Below, piece after piece: positions 9,182 through 18,083 of a DNA stretch of 64,000 nt (within the stretch, counting starts at the first letter, position 1; the number at the start of each line of letters is the position of its first letter). The notes below the pieces were generated by a model, which saw only the letters and a list, made by a program, of their open reading frames with translations, was not told where the DNA came from and searched no databases. Origin of the DNA: JAGVSR01 sp964458265 (GTDB lineage: Bacteria > Pseudomonadota > Alphaproteobacteria > Rhizobiales > Hyphomicrobiaceae); the NCBI GenBank assembly GCA_964458265.1, contig CAYWIF010000017.1, positions 1 through 64,000 of the forward strand. The letters are read 5' to 3'. A program made the translations under genes and the position numbers.

Positions 9182-10651
9182 ATGTCTACGCGCCTCAGCC
9201 GTCTGTTCACGCTCGCCGTCCCGGTCGCCCTCGCGATCGGCGGCATTGCATGGTTCTTGAACATCGGCCGGCCGGCGGAGCCGCGCTACGATTATGAGAC
9301 GGCAACGGTTGAGACAGGGACGATCCGGCGGATCGTGTCGACGTCGGGGCCGGTGCGCGCGCTGGTGACGGTCAGCGTGGGATCGTATCTCTCGGGACCG
9401 GTCGAGGCGGTCAACGTCGACTTCAATTCGGAGGTGAAGCCCGGCGACGTCCTGGCCAAGCTCGACCGCCGCACGTTTGCCGCCAAGGTGGCGGAAGCGG
9501 AAGCGAACCTGCTGGCTGCGCAGGCCGCGCTGACCAACCAGAAGGCGGCGCTGATCAAGGCCGAAGCGGTGCTGCGCAACGCGGAGCGGACAATCGAGCG
9601 GCAGCGCTCGCTGGCGCAGAAGCGTTTCGCCAGCGAGCAGACCCTCGATAACGCCGTTCGCGACCGCGATGTGGCCAAGGCGGAAATCTCGGTCGTCAAT
9701 GCGCAGATCGAGACAGCGGAAGCGACCATCGTGCAGCGCAAAGCTGCGTTAGAGAGCGCGCAGGTCGATCTGGAGCGGTCGGAGATCAAGTCGCCGATCA
9801 GCGGGACGGTCATTTCGCGCTCGGTCGATCCGGGGCAGACGGTGGCGTCCAGCTTCCAGGCCCCAGAACTGTTCAAGATCGCGCAGGATCTGTCGCGCAT
9901 CCGAATTGAAGCGCAGGTGAATGAGGCGGACGTCGGCTCCATTGCCGAGGGCAATCCGGTGACGTTCAGCGTCGATGCCTATCCGGATCGCGAGTTTGAG
10001 GGCCGCGTGACGCAGATCCGGTTGGCCGCGACGGAAATCAACAATGTGGTGACTTATACGGTCATTATCGAGGCCGCGAACGAGGACCGCCGCTTGTTTC
10101 CGGGCATGACGGCGAACGTGCGCATCGAAAGCGCGCGGCGCGACGGCGTGCTTCGAGTTTCGAACGACGCGTTGCGGTTCCGGCCGCGCGGTGAACAGGC
10201 GGAAGCGGAAGGCCGGGGCGGCGGCGCAGAAAACCGGGCTTTGAGAACGGTGGAGCGGCTCAAGGGCGAATTGGAACTGACGGCGGAGCAGACCGAGAAC
10301 TTGAAGTCCGAAGTCGAAGCCATCATCGCAGAAACACGCGCCTCGGCGCAGAGCGGTGGGTTCGGGCCGGCACAGTTCGATGCTTCGGCATTTCGCATGA
10401 AGCTCAACATGCGCATCGAGCAGGCGATCGTGCCGACGATGAGCGAGGCGCAGCAGCGGAATTACGATCGCTGGAAGAAAGGCCGCGAAGGCACGCGCGC
10501 TGCCACGCTGTGGGTGCTCGATGCCGCGGGGCAGCCCGAGCGGCGGATGGCTCGCGTCGGCTTGGCAGACGATCAGTTCACCGAGGTTGTGGGCGGAAGC
10601 GTCAAGGAAGGCGATAAACTGATCGTACGTGTTCGCGAGGCCAGGAAATGA
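9182..10651 (+). CDS. MacA-like periplasmic adaptor (HlyD family) with helical insert
   Basis: A 489-residue membrane-fusion adaptor for a MacB-type ABC efflux pump. An N-terminal membrane anchor is followed by a barrel-sandwich domain, a long coiled-coil hairpin (about residues 90-190, rich in A/E/Q/R) and a beta-barrel. Unusually, residues about 340-430 form a charged helical segment containing LTAEQ (366-370) and MSEAQQRNYDRWKKG, resembling the LTxxQ pattern of Spy/CpxP-type periplasmic chaperones; a final beta domain follows. The stop overlaps the start of the ATPase gene (ATGA), so the three genes are translationally coupled. The substrate is unknown. Confidence 0.88.
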   Translation: MSTRLSRLFTLAVPVALAIGGIAWFLNIGRPAEPRYDYETATVETGTIRRIVSTSGPVRALVTVSVGSYLSGPVEAVNVDFNSEVKPGDVLAKLDRRTFAAKVAEAEANLLAAQAALTNQKAALIKAEAVLRNAERTIERQRSLAQKRFASEQTLDNAVRDRDVAKAEISVVNAQIETAEATIVQRKAALESAQVDLERSEIKSPISGTVISRSVDPGQTVASSFQAPELFKIAQDLSRIRIEAQVNEADVGSIAEGNPVTFSVDAYPDREFEGRVTQIRLAATEINNVVTYTVIIEAANEDRRLFPGMTANVRIESARRDGVLRVSNDALRFRPRGEQAEAEGRGGGAENRALRTVERLKGELELTAEQTENLKSEVEAIIAETRASAQSGGFGPAQFDASAFRMKLNMRIEQAIVPTMSEAQQRNYDRWKKGREGTRAATLWVLDAAGQPERRMARVGLADDQFTEVVGGSVKEGDKLIVRVREARK

Positions 10652-11391
10652 CACCGGCGCGGGATGTGCGGTCACGGCGCGGAAACGTCATCATAGCCGC
10701 CCGCGATGTCGTCAAACAATACAAGCTCGGTGAGCAGGAATTGCGCGCGCTCGACGGCGTCACTCTCGACATCGAGGAAGGCGACTTTGTTGCCATCATG
10801 GGCGCATCGGGTTCGGGCAAGTCGACGATGATGAACCTGATCGGCGGGCTGGATACGCCGTCGTCGGGTAGCATGTCGATCGACGGGCGGAATATCTCCG
10901 AGTTGCCGCCGGATGAACTCGCCGACCTTCGCAACCGGACGATCGGATTTGTTTTCCAGCAGTTCAATCTGCTGGCACGGACTCCGGCGGTGCGGCAGGT
11001 GATGCTGCCGCTGCTCTATGCGCACCCAAGACCAGCCGATATGGAGGCGGAGGCGCGTCGGCGGCTCGAGCAGGTGGGGCTTGGCAATCGGATGGAGCAT
11101 CTGCCCCGGCAGCTTTCGGGCGGACAACAGCAGCGCGTGGCGATTGCGCGGGCGCTGGTCAATAATCCGAAGATCCTGCTCGCCGACGAGCCGACCGGTG
11201 CGCTCGACAGCCGGACGTCCGAGGAGATCATGCAGTTGTTCGCCGGTCTCAACCGGCAGGGCATCACGGTCGTGGTGGTGACGCACGAGGCGGATATCGC
11301 CGAGTGGGCGCGGCGGCGGATCACCTTCCGCGACGGCCGGATCATTGCTGACGAGCAGCACGCGCCACGACTCCCGGAGGCTGCGCAATGA
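10648..11391 (+). CDS. MacB/LolD-type ABC transporter ATP-binding protein
   Basis: A 247-residue nucleotide-binding subunit. Walker A GASGSGKST, signature LSGGQQQR, Walker B ILLADEPTGALD and the H-loop VVVTHEAD are all intact. It belongs to the MacB/LolD/FtsE branch, which drives mechanotransmission rather than classical transport. Here the ATPase and permease are separate, unlike fused E. coli MacB. It overlaps the adaptor gene upstream and the permease gene downstream by 4 bases each. The first 12 residues, before VIIAARDVVKQYKLG, are poorly conserved. Confidence 0.92.
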   Translation: MTPARDVRSRRGNVIIAARDVVKQYKLGEQELRALDGVTLDIEEGDFVAIMGASGSGKSTMMNLIGGLDTPSSGSMSIDGRNISELPPDELADLRNRTIGFVFQQFNLLARTPAVRQVMLPLLYAHPRPADMEAEARRRLEQVGLGNRMEHLPRQLSGGQQQRVAIARALVNNPKILLADEPTGALDSRTSEEIMQLFAGLNRQGITVVVVTHEADIAEWARRRITFRDGRIIADEQHAPRLPEAAQ

Positions 11392-12620
11392 CCGTGCTGG
11401 ACAGTCTGCGCGTTGCGTTGACAGCGCTGCGATCGAACCTGCTGCGGTCGATCCTGACCACGCTCGGGATCGTCATCGGTGTCGCGTCGGTCATCATACT
11501 GGTCGCGGTCGGCAATGGCGCGGCCGGCGAAGTCAACCGGCAGATCACGGCGCTTGGAACCAACATGCTCGTCATCTTTCCCGATGCCATGCGCGTCATG
11601 GGGCGGTCGAGCGCGGCGGGCACGGCGTTGCCGTTGTCGGAGGGGGATCTCACGGCTCTGCGCGATAAAATTTCCGGGGTGACCGGCATTTCCGGACAAA
11701 TCGACGAATCCGCGCCGGTCGTGCGCGGCAACCTGAATTGGACGACGTCGGTCAGCGGCGTGCATCCCGATTACACGCTCGTGCGGGATTGGCCGGTCAG
11801 CGATGGGCGCGAACTCAACGCGCAGGACATCAGAACGGCGGCTCGGGTGGCGCTGATCGGGCCCACGGTAGCGCGGCAGCTATTCCCGGGCGAGAACCCG
11901 GTCGGGGCCGAAATCCGTGTCAAGAATGTGCCGTTTCAGATTGTCGGGCTCCTTTCGGTGAAAGGGCAATCGGCCATGGGGCGTGATCAGGACGATGTGA
12001 TGCTCATTCCGATCACAACGGCGCGAAACCGGATCATCGGCAAGAGCGACGTGCAGGTCGATCAGGTGGGCCGCATCTATGTAAAATTCGACGACCAGAC
12101 GGATATCAAATCGGCGCAAGAGGAAATGGAAACTCTGCTGCGTCAGCGGCGCAGAGGCGGCCCCAATAACGAGGATACGTTCTCGGTACGCAACCTGGCC
12201 GAGTTTATGCGAGCCCGGACGGAAGTGCTTTCGACCATGAGCTATCTTCTCGGCGCAACATCGGCGATTTCTCTGATCGTCGGCGGGATCGGCATCATGA
12301 ACATTATGCTGGTTTCGGTGACCGAACGTACACGCGAGATCGGATTGCGCATGGCCGTTGGCGGACGCAAGCGGGATATCATGCTGCAATTTCTGGTCGA
12401 GGCCGTGGCTCTGTGCTTGCTAGGCGGGTTGATTGGCGTAGCATTCGGTATTGGCATCGCCTGGCTCATCGCGCACATGGCGAATTGGCCGGTTGATGTC
12501 AGCGTGGGCGTCATCAGCGGCGCGATGGGAGCAGCGGCATTGACCGGGATTGTGTTCGGGTTCTTTCCGGCGCGGCGTGCCGCCGGCCTCAATCCTATCG
12601 AAGCGTTAAGAAGCGAATAG
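11388..12620 (+). CDS. MacB/FtsX-family ABC transporter permease
   Basis: A 410-residue permease with the MacB layout: one N-terminal membrane helix (LRSILTTLGIVIGVASVIILVAVG), a large periplasmic domain (about residues 45-270) and three C-terminal helices. The family motif GIMNIMLVSVTERTREIGLRMA and the ending FFPARRAAGLNPIEALRSE are present. With the preceding adaptor and ATPase it should form a tripartite pump with an outer-membrane channel encoded elsewhere. GGAGG precedes the ATG. No terminator was seen directly after it. Confidence 0.92.
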   Translation: MTVLDSLRVALTALRSNLLRSILTTLGIVIGVASVIILVAVGNGAAGEVNRQITALGTNMLVIFPDAMRVMGRSSAAGTALPLSEGDLTALRDKISGVTGISGQIDESAPVVRGNLNWTTSVSGVHPDYTLVRDWPVSDGRELNAQDIRTAARVALIGPTVARQLFPGENPVGAEIRVKNVPFQIVGLLSVKGQSAMGRDQDDVMLIPITTARNRIIGKSDVQVDQVGRIYVKFDDQTDIKSAQEEMETLLRQRRRGGPNNEDTFSVRNLAEFMRARTEVLSTMSYLLGATSAISLIVGGIGIMNIMLVSVTERTREIGLRMAVGGRKRDIMLQFLVEAVALCLLGGLIGVAFGIGIAWLIAHMANWPVDVSVGVISGAMGAAALTGIVFGFFPARRAAGLNPIEALRSE

Positions 12621-12857
12621 CAAAATTTATCTGCCGCCGGTGTGATATTGTAGATGCTGCTATTTTTTGCCTTCGATTGAAAGTGGATTGAATTTTTTCG
12701 GGTAATGACGCTTGTCAAATGGGTGATAAGGGATTATCCGCATTTGGTGCGTCAATAAATACTCTGACCTAGTGGAACACGGCTGATATATGGCGTTCAG
12801 TGGGATAACGCCTTCAACACCGCATCTCCCTAGGGGGAGCAATATAAGGACTACGAC

Positions 12858-13178
12858 ATGGCTGCTGTGAACGTGGATCGGATGACGCTGAGGGAGATCA
12901 ACGATCTCGAAGCGAAAATTGCGAAGGCAAAGTCGGCCGCGCGCGATAAGGCGAAATCGGATCTGAAGGACCGAATTGATCGATTGGTCGATGGTTCGGG
13001 CTTCACGGTTGCTGAACTTTACGGGTTTGCGGTTCGCGGACGGGGGCGTTCGAAATCGGCCGCAAAATATGCCAACCCGGAAAACAAGAGCGAAACGTGG
13101 ACAGGACGCGGCCGCAAGCCGAACTGGCTCGTTGCCCGCCTTAAGAAGGGCGCGAAGATGGACGACTTCGCAATCTGA
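12858..13178 (+). CDS. H-NS family nucleoid-associated protein
   Basis: A 106-residue H-NS-type DNA-binding protein. The N-terminal half is a charged coiled coil for oligomerisation (LREINDLEAKIAKAKSAARD); the C-terminal half has the H-NS DNA-binding core, KYANPENKSETWTGRGRKPN, at residues 70-89. Alphaproteobacterial relatives include HvrA. It likely binds AT-rich DNA as a silencer or architectural protein. An SD-like AAGGA precedes the start. The upstream 237 bases are markedly AT-rich for this genome, which would suit autoregulation. A strong terminator follows. Confidence 0.9.
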   Translation: MAAVNVDRMTLREINDLEAKIAKAKSAARDKAKSDLKDRIDRLVDGSGFTVAELYGFAVRGRGRSKSAAKYANPENKSETWTGRGRKPNWLVARLKKGAKMDDFAI

Positions 13179-13221
13179 CGATTGTCCGGTCCGCTCGATG
13201 GAGCGGCAGGACTTGGATTTG

Positions 13222-13257
13222 AACGGTTCCAGTGGCCCGCCGCTGGGACCGTTTTCA
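13222..13257 (+). terminator. Rho-independent terminator after the H-NS-family gene
   Basis: A 14-bp stem (13222-13235 with 13240-13253) with G-T wobbles and a 4-base loop, followed by TTTTC. It lies 43 bases past the stop. Confidence 0.85.
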
Positions 13258-13347
13258 TTTGTGGCATTGCTTCAGCCAGGGTGATTGACGGACCCGGTGC
13301 GGCTTCCCATTTCCTCCTCACCCAGCAACAGGAATGAGGAGGCGGCG

Positions 13348-13530
13348 ATGCACGCACTCGATATCCAGGAGCAGGCGCGGCTCATGATGGCCGCACATGG
13401 GCCGAAGGCGATCGCCGAGGCCGCGCAGAAGGCAGTCCGATTGGAGGAGGACGGTCTTGAGGCGGAGGCCAAGGATTGGCGGCGCATCGAGGCGGCGCTC
13501 ATCCAGTTGGCGGGACCGCGCGCGAAGTAA
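13348..13530 (+). CDS. Hypothetical small protein (60 aa)
   Basis: Sixty residues, mostly helical (RLMMAAHGPKAIAEAAQKAV), ending in RRIEAALIQLAGPRAK. The start is supported by GAGGAG at 13336-13341. No signal peptide or membrane segment. Small proteins with this kind of helical sequence are frequent in Rhizobiales and Hyphomicrobiales, but I know no function. It stands between a terminator and an opposite-strand membrane-protein gene. Confidence 0.65.
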   Translation: MHALDIQEQARLMMAAHGPKAIAEAAQKAVRLEEDGLEAEAKDWRRIEAALIQLAGPRAK

Positions 13531-13536
13531 GGGCCG

Positions 13537-13794
13537 TTAGTCGCGCACCGTATAGATGCGTTCCCACACGAAGAGGCAGAGGGCGTAGGCTGCTGCCAGC
13601 ACGAGGAACGTGTCGGCTATGCGCCGGGGCTCGGCGCCGGACAATGCCAGCATATCCGCCGCGTGGTGCGCGACAAGCGCCAGCGCAGCAAAGAGCATCG
13701 TGAAGCCGCAGAAAACAATTTGAACGAACTTCTGCGACCGCAAGCGCGTGCCGTAGAGCAAGTCGTCGTCGGGACGGTCGTCATCGAAGCGCAT
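13537..13794 (-). CDS. Small membrane protein, function unknown
   Basis: Eighty-five residues with an acidic, charged N-terminus (RFDDDRPDDD) and two predicted membrane helices (FVQIVFCGFTMLFAALALVA and ADTFLVLAAAYALCLFVWE). No recognised domain. It lies about 100 bases downstream of cca on the same strand, so it could be part of the nudix-DUF6111-cca transcript. It converges with the 60-residue ORF, with only 6 bases between stops. Confidence 0.6.
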   Translation of the reverse strand: MRFDDDRPDDDLLYGTRLRSQKFVQIVFCGFTMLFAALALVAHHAADMLALSGAEPRRIADTFLVLAAAYALCLFVWERIYTVRD

Positions 13795-13892
13795 GGACGG
13801 CCTTACGCATTACAAAATCGGAACAACAGCGATCAACGTCACGCTGACGGCCAAGAACATAACTGTGGCGTGCTCCGCGGGGAAGCGGGGAT

Positions 13893-15161
13893 TTACGACT
13901 TTTTAAGGTTGATCAGTGCGGCCAGGCGCCCGCGGACGATTGCTTCGTCAGCCGGAAAACCGGCCGTCATCCACCATTGATCGAGCAAGTCGAGGATTTG
14001 TCCTATTTCGGGACCAGGGGGGACGCCGAGTGCCAGGACATCATTGCCACCGATGGGAAGCACGGGCGGTATCCAGTTGTCCGCGATGCAAAGGCGATCG
14101 CGGTAGGGCGTGCTCGAGGGGTCCACCGAAAGATCGTTTGCCCAACTCATCAAGACGCCATCGCGGTAGGTGTCAGCGCCATGCCGATAAATGAAGCAGC
14201 GGGCGCGGTCTTCACTTTCCGATGGATCGAAGGCTCGGTCGGGCAGCACGATATCGGCGAGGCGCTCGTATTCGGCCTTGGACAGGCGAAGTCGGTCCCG
14301 CAGGCGGGATGCATCAGCGGGCGTCGCGACAGAAAGCGCGTATAGCCGGCGAATTGGATCGGGCGGCACACCGTTGGCCGCCTCGATGGCGATAAGCCTT
14401 GCAAAGCTCAACATATTGGCGGCGGAGCCCAGAATGCGCGCCAGGAGGCCAGTGTCGTCCATCTCGCAGGCGACGAACGCGGCGTGCGGGGCGACGAGCA
14501 ACTTCATGAGTTCGGACCGGATGCGTTCCGCAGAAATCTGGTCGAGACCGCTCTGCAGTTGCGCGCAAGCCGCATGGCCTTGGCGGTCGATGGACCCGGC
14601 GCCGTAGTAGGCGGTGAACCGGTAGAAGCGCAGGACGCGGAGGTAATCCTCGGCGATGCGATCTTCGGCGCGGCCAATGAAGCGGACTCGATTGGCGGCC
14701 AGATCGGCAAGGCCTCCTGTAGGATCGAACAATCGACCGTCCGTGTCGCAGTAAAGTGCGTTGATTGTGAAGTCTCGGCGGTGCGCGTCGATCGCCCAGT
14801 CTTCGGTGAAAGCAACGGTTGCGTGGCGGCCGTGCGTTTCCACGTCGCGCCGGAGAGTCGTCACTTCGAACGGTTTGTGGCCGGCGATGACAGTGACGGT
14901 GCCGTGGGCGAGGCCGGTCGGGACCGCAGCAAGGCCGGCTGCTTCAGCGCGTACGATCACGTCATCGGGATGAACCGAGGTGGCGATGTCGATATCCGTG
15001 ACCGGTTGGCCAAGAAGCGTGTTGCGCACGGCGCCACCGACGACGCGGGCCTCACCGCCGCCGTTCGCAATTGCCGTCAGGACACGCTGCGTCGCTTCCG
15101 CGCGCAGCCATCCGGCGTTCGCCAGTCTGGGATCGGGCGTTGTCGTTGGCACGGCGGTCAC
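13893..15161 (-). CDS. cca: CCA tRNA nucleotidyltransferase
   Basis: A 422-residue class II CCA-adding enzyme that builds or repairs the 3' CCA of tRNAs. The head domain has GGAVRNTLLGQPVTDIDIAT, with the metal-binding DxD, followed by RRDFTINALYCD and a neck domain with RVLRFYRFTAYYG. It closes an operon of nudix hydrolase, DUF6111 protein and cca; the DUF6111 stop lies 16 bases upstream of this start. This gene order recurs in alphaproteobacteria (from memory). Confidence 0.95.
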   Translation of the reverse strand: MTAVPTTTPDPRLANAGWLRAEATQRVLTAIANGGGEARVVGGAVRNTLLGQPVTDIDIATSVHPDDVIVRAEAAGLAAVPTGLAHGTVTVIAGHKPFEVTTLRRDVETHGRHATVAFTEDWAIDAHRRDFTINALYCDTDGRLFDPTGGLADLAANRVRFIGRAEDRIAEDYLRVLRFYRFTAYYGAGSIDRQGHAACAQLQSGLDQISAERIRSELMKLLVAPHAAFVACEMDDTGLLARILGSAANMLSFARLIAIEAANGVPPDPIRRLYALSVATPADASRLRDRLRLSKAEYERLADIVLPDRAFDPSESEDRARCFIYRHGADTYRDGVLMSWANDLSVDPSSTPYRDRLCIADNWIPPVLPIGGNDVLALGVPPGPEIGQILDLLDQWWMTAGFPADEAIVRGRLAALINLKKS

Positions 15162-15177
15162 AGGTGCGGTTCGTTTC

Positions 15178-15468
15178 TCATTCGATGCGGCCCGGCTCTA
15201 TCTTGCCGTCCTTGAGGACGGGCGGCGAATACGTCTGGCCGGGACGGCCGCCGGACGTGTTGCCGAACAGGACGAGGGTGACGATCAACAGCACCGTGCC
15301 GGATGCTGCAAGCCAGAGCAGTGGCGCGTCGTTTAATATCCGCGACGGTCTGATGCGTCCGTCCGGCGCGCGTTCGAGCGTGTCGGGTCGCGCGATCAGA
15401 ACCCATCCAATGTAGGCAAGGGTGGGTAGCAGGAAGAGCAGGATATTCTCGATAACGACGCGGATCAT
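15178..15468 (-). CDS. DUF6111-like small membrane protein
   Basis: Ninety-six residues with two membrane helices (IENILLFLLPTLAYIGWVLI and LLWLAASGTVLLIVTLVLFG) and a soluble tail. Its size and place between a nudix gene and cca match the DUF6111 family. Function unknown. ATG at 15468 lies 22 bases past the nudix stop, so co-transcription is likely. The frame stays open further upstream inside the nudix gene, but those codons show no homology. Confidence 0.75.
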   Translation of the reverse strand: MIRVVIENILLFLLPTLAYIGWVLIARPDTLERAPDGRIRPSRILNDAPLLWLAASGTVLLIVTLVLFGNTSGGRPGQTYSPPVLKDGKIEPGRIE

Positions 15469-15490
15469 TTCACCTTGCTTTCGGCACCTT

Positions 15491-16156
15491 TCACGACGCG
15501 GAGAACAGCCTGTCGTGCATGTTGCGAAGGATACCCGCTGTCGCGCCCCAAATATAGCGCTCGCCGAAGGGCATGGCGTAAAATCGACGGTCGCGGCCGC
15601 CGAGTGAGCGGGCATCAATGCGATGGTTGGCCGGGTCCATCAGGAACGCGAGCGGGACTTCGAATGCGGCGGCAACTTCGCCAACGTTGAGGGAGAGTGC
15701 GAATTCGGGCGCGACGAGCGCCACTACGGGTGTCACCGCAAAGCCCGTGCCGGTCCGGTAGACATCAAGAAAGCCCAAGGGTTCGACGTAGGTGCGCGAC
15801 AACCCGATTTCTTCTTCGGCCTCGCGCAATGCGGTTTCGATGGGGCCGGAGTCGTCCGGATCGGGCTTGCCGCCGGGAAAAGCGATTTGCCCGGCGTGAG
15901 CAGCGAGGTGAGGCATTCGCTCCGTCAGCAGCACGGTGAGAGGGTCACGCTCCACGACCGGGACGAGAACCGCGGCCGGACGCGCGGGTTCATGGCCGGT
16001 CCAGTCGGCGAATGCGGAAGGGTTGAGGTCGAAATCGCTGGGTGGAGCGACGGCAGTGCCCGCTATTGCCAGCGTTCGCGGATGTGCATGTAATCCCTTT
16101 GCCGCGCGCGCGCGGAACGCTGCTGAATGGAACGGTTCTGCGTCGGGGGTGCGCAT
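15491..16156 (-). CDS. Nudix hydrolase, CoA pyrophosphatase type
   Basis: A 221-residue nudix enzyme. The nudix box runs GGKPDPDDSG...REAEEEIGL, preceded by the CoA-pyrophosphatase hallmark LLTERMPHLAAHAGQIAFPG, which points to hydrolysis of CoA-type pyrophosphates (NudL/YeaB). The start is uncertain: ATG at 16156 or GTG at 16192, neither with a clear SD. It leads the nudix-DUF6111-cca operon. In vivo role, as house-cleaning of CoA derivatives or another dinucleoside substrate, is inference. Confidence 0.88.
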   Translation of the reverse strand: MRTPDAEPFHSAAFRARAAKGLHAHPRTLAIAGTAVAPPSDFDLNPSAFADWTGHEPARPAAVLVPVVERDPLTVLLTERMPHLAAHAGQIAFPGGKPDPDDSGPIETALREAEEEIGLSRTYVEPLGFLDVYRTGTGFAVTPVVALVAPEFALSLNVGEVAAAFEVPLAFLMDPANHRIDARSLGGRDRRFYAMPFGERYIWGATAGILRNMHDRLFSAS

Positions 16157-16248
16157 TTTGCGTAGGAACTTGTCCGGGGCTGCGGCGAGCACGGGAGATG
16201 GGTCTGCCGTATTTCGTGCGCCTTCGCATGACCAAAATAAAGCGAATC

Positions 16249-17514
16249 ATGAGCATTTTGAATCGTGGGCGGACGGATTTTTTGGCGATGGACGTGAAAT
16301 TTGGGTGCAGGGCCTGGCGGGTCCTCCGAGGCATGGCCGCACCGATGGCGGTGGCAATCGCGTTGCTATCCGCTGCATTCCCGGCCGGGGCTTCGACGGA
16401 GTCGGAGTTCGCATCCGGGCTCGGGAGCGCAGAGCGCAAGACGTTCGAAACCTTCGTTGCGGCGCGGCGGTTCTACAACCTGACGCTCAACGAGTTTTGG
16501 GACGAGGCGGACGAGAAGAGGGCACAGCGGCGCAAAAAGCGCGCGGCCGATCAGGCCATCACTGCGAAGGATTACGCGAAAGGATTTCCGCCGGAGTACA
16601 CCGGGCCGAAACTGCCAGCCGATCTCGCCAAGCGCTGGGCGAAGTTTCAAGAGGCGCAGGCTGAGAGGAAGCCACCACCGGAGCCGCGTCCGGGCGTGGA
16701 AGATTTTCTGGCGCACGCGCGCGAGCAATTCGGGTTCGTGCCCGAGCGGATTCCGGAGCGGGAATTCAAGCGCCGCTATGCGCGAGAGGCCTTGCGCGTT
16801 GGGTTGACCAAGGAACAGGTGGTGCGTGTCTACGCGTTGGAGACGAGCGGTCTGGGTACGGCGGACATGGTGGCCGGAATTCATCCGATTACACGAAAGG
16901 GAACGCCGATTTCGACGGCCATCGGCTATGCGCAATTGCTGTCGGCGAACTCGACGAGTGAACTCGTGAAGCACGGGCCGGACTTCATCGGTCGTTTGAA
17001 GCGAATGGCGGAGAGCGCGCGCACGCCGGAAGCGCAAAAGCGGTATCAGCGCAAGGCGCAGATTCTCACGCGCATGTTGTCGGTGGCGAAATCCGTTCCC
17101 AACGAATGGAACCGGCATATGGCGCTCGGAAGGACGGCCAAAGGCTACGGCATTCACGCGATCAACATAGACGGCGACATCGGGCCTTGGTTGCAAGTTT
17201 TGAAGTTGGAAGGGCTGAAGACGCTGGCGGAGAAGAAGGGCCGGCCACGGCTTACGGGAGCGGAAATCGAATTGATGAACTTGGCTGGACCGGCGACGGG
17301 CCTGGAGATGATGACACCCGCTGGCAGATTGGCGACGACGCCGAATTTCTTCGAGCGTGCTGCTTATGGGCGCAATACGATCGTGCGGGGTAAAACTGGC
17401 GCGGAACTGTTGAAGGCGCTCGACGAGCGGATGGATACGAACGAGAAGAACGAGGGCGCGATCGTTTTCAGTCAGGTCTTCGACGAGATCGCGGCTGAGA
17501 TGGCGCGGCAATGA
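16249..17514 (+). CDS. Exported lysozyme-like (putative transglycosylase-fold) protein
   Basis: About 421 residues with an N-terminal hydrophobic signal (VLRGMAAPMAVAIALLSAA). A basic, proline-rich middle (KRAQRRKKRAAD, ERKPPPEPRPG) leads to a C-terminal helical domain with VYALETSGLGTADMVAG, then ISTAIGYAQLL; the Glu in LETSG followed by a GYAQLL block resembles the catalytic region of soluble-transglycosylase folds. Enzyme activity is inference. Starts at 16249, 16228 or 16288 are all possible and none has a good SD. It is divergent from the nudix gene. Confidence 0.65.
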   Translation: MSILNRGRTDFLAMDVKFGCRAWRVLRGMAAPMAVAIALLSAAFPAGASTESEFASGLGSAERKTFETFVAARRFYNLTLNEFWDEADEKRAQRRKKRAADQAITAKDYAKGFPPEYTGPKLPADLAKRWAKFQEAQAERKPPPEPRPGVEDFLAHAREQFGFVPERIPEREFKRRYAREALRVGLTKEQVVRVYALETSGLGTADMVAGIHPITRKGTPISTAIGYAQLLSANSTSELVKHGPDFIGRLKRMAESARTPEAQKRYQRKAQILTRMLSVAKSVPNEWNRHMALGRTAKGYGIHAINIDGDIGPWLQVLKLEGLKTLAEKKGRPRLTGAEIELMNLAGPATGLEMMTPAGRLATTPNFFERAAYGRNTIVRGKTGAELLKALDERMDTNEKNEGAIVFSQVFDEIAAEMARQ

Positions 17515-17544
17515 AAAAGCCGGCGGTCCCATGGGACCGCCGGC
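17514..17544 (-). terminator. Terminator of the small Cys-rich secreted protein gene
   Basis: A perfect 26-base palindrome at 17519-17544 (13-bp arms, no free loop in the ideal fold) with an A-run at 17514-17518, i.e. a T-run on the minus strand. It abuts the stop codon of the plus-strand gene and probably serves the minus-strand gene at 17641. Confidence 0.75.
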
Positions 17545-17640
17545 GTTCCAACTTAATAAAGAGGGCAGTGCTGGCTTATGTTCCGCCAGTCCGCCTCTTA
17601 TGTCTTGCAGTGGAGAATGACAGTCTGACGACAGTTCCCG

Positions 17641-17946
17641 TTACGGGCAGTACCAGACGGCTCCGATTTTGAAGCAGCCGCGGTTGTTCCAGCCCGGCGG
17701 CAGTTTGTTGTACCGCTTGCCGCAAGCTTGCGGGTAGCAGCCCGGTCCCACGTGACGATGGCGAGCGACGACGCCCCAGCGGGGTACGTAGGCTTTCACG
17801 CATGCGCGGTGGCAGCCGTGGACTTGCACGACCAGATCGCCGGCGATGGCCGTTTTCGGCGCGGTCGAGACCGGGGCTGCCGTTGCGGCGTGTGAGACAA
17901 AGACGAAAGCCAACAGCGCCATTGCGACGCTTAACAACCGTGACAT
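17641..17946 (-). CDS. Small cysteine-rich secreted protein
   Basis: A 101-residue protein with a typical signal peptide (SRLLSVAMALLAFVFVSHAATAA). The mature region has six cysteines (HGCHRAC, GPGCYPQACGK, NRGCFKIGAVWYC) and is basic and aromatic, suggesting a disulfide-bonded periplasmic or extracellular protein. No known domain. A palindromic terminator lies about 100 bases downstream. It resembles other small secreted proteins in this window in design, not in sequence. Confidence 0.7.
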   Translation of the reverse strand: MSRLLSVAMALLAFVFVSHAATAAPVSTAPKTAIAGDLVVQVHGCHRACVKAYVPRWGVVARHRHVGPGCYPQACGKRYNKLPPGWNNRGCFKIGAVWYCP

Positions 17947-18083
17947 GGATACCTCCCTATGCGAACTGCCGCGCCGTGGTGCATGGCGCGAGCAGGAACC
18001 CTAGCTGACGCTGAAAAAAAGGGAAGCGACAGATACGTATTATTTCGGATGGCTCTGACGGTGGTTGAGCCTCGGTTGCAGGG

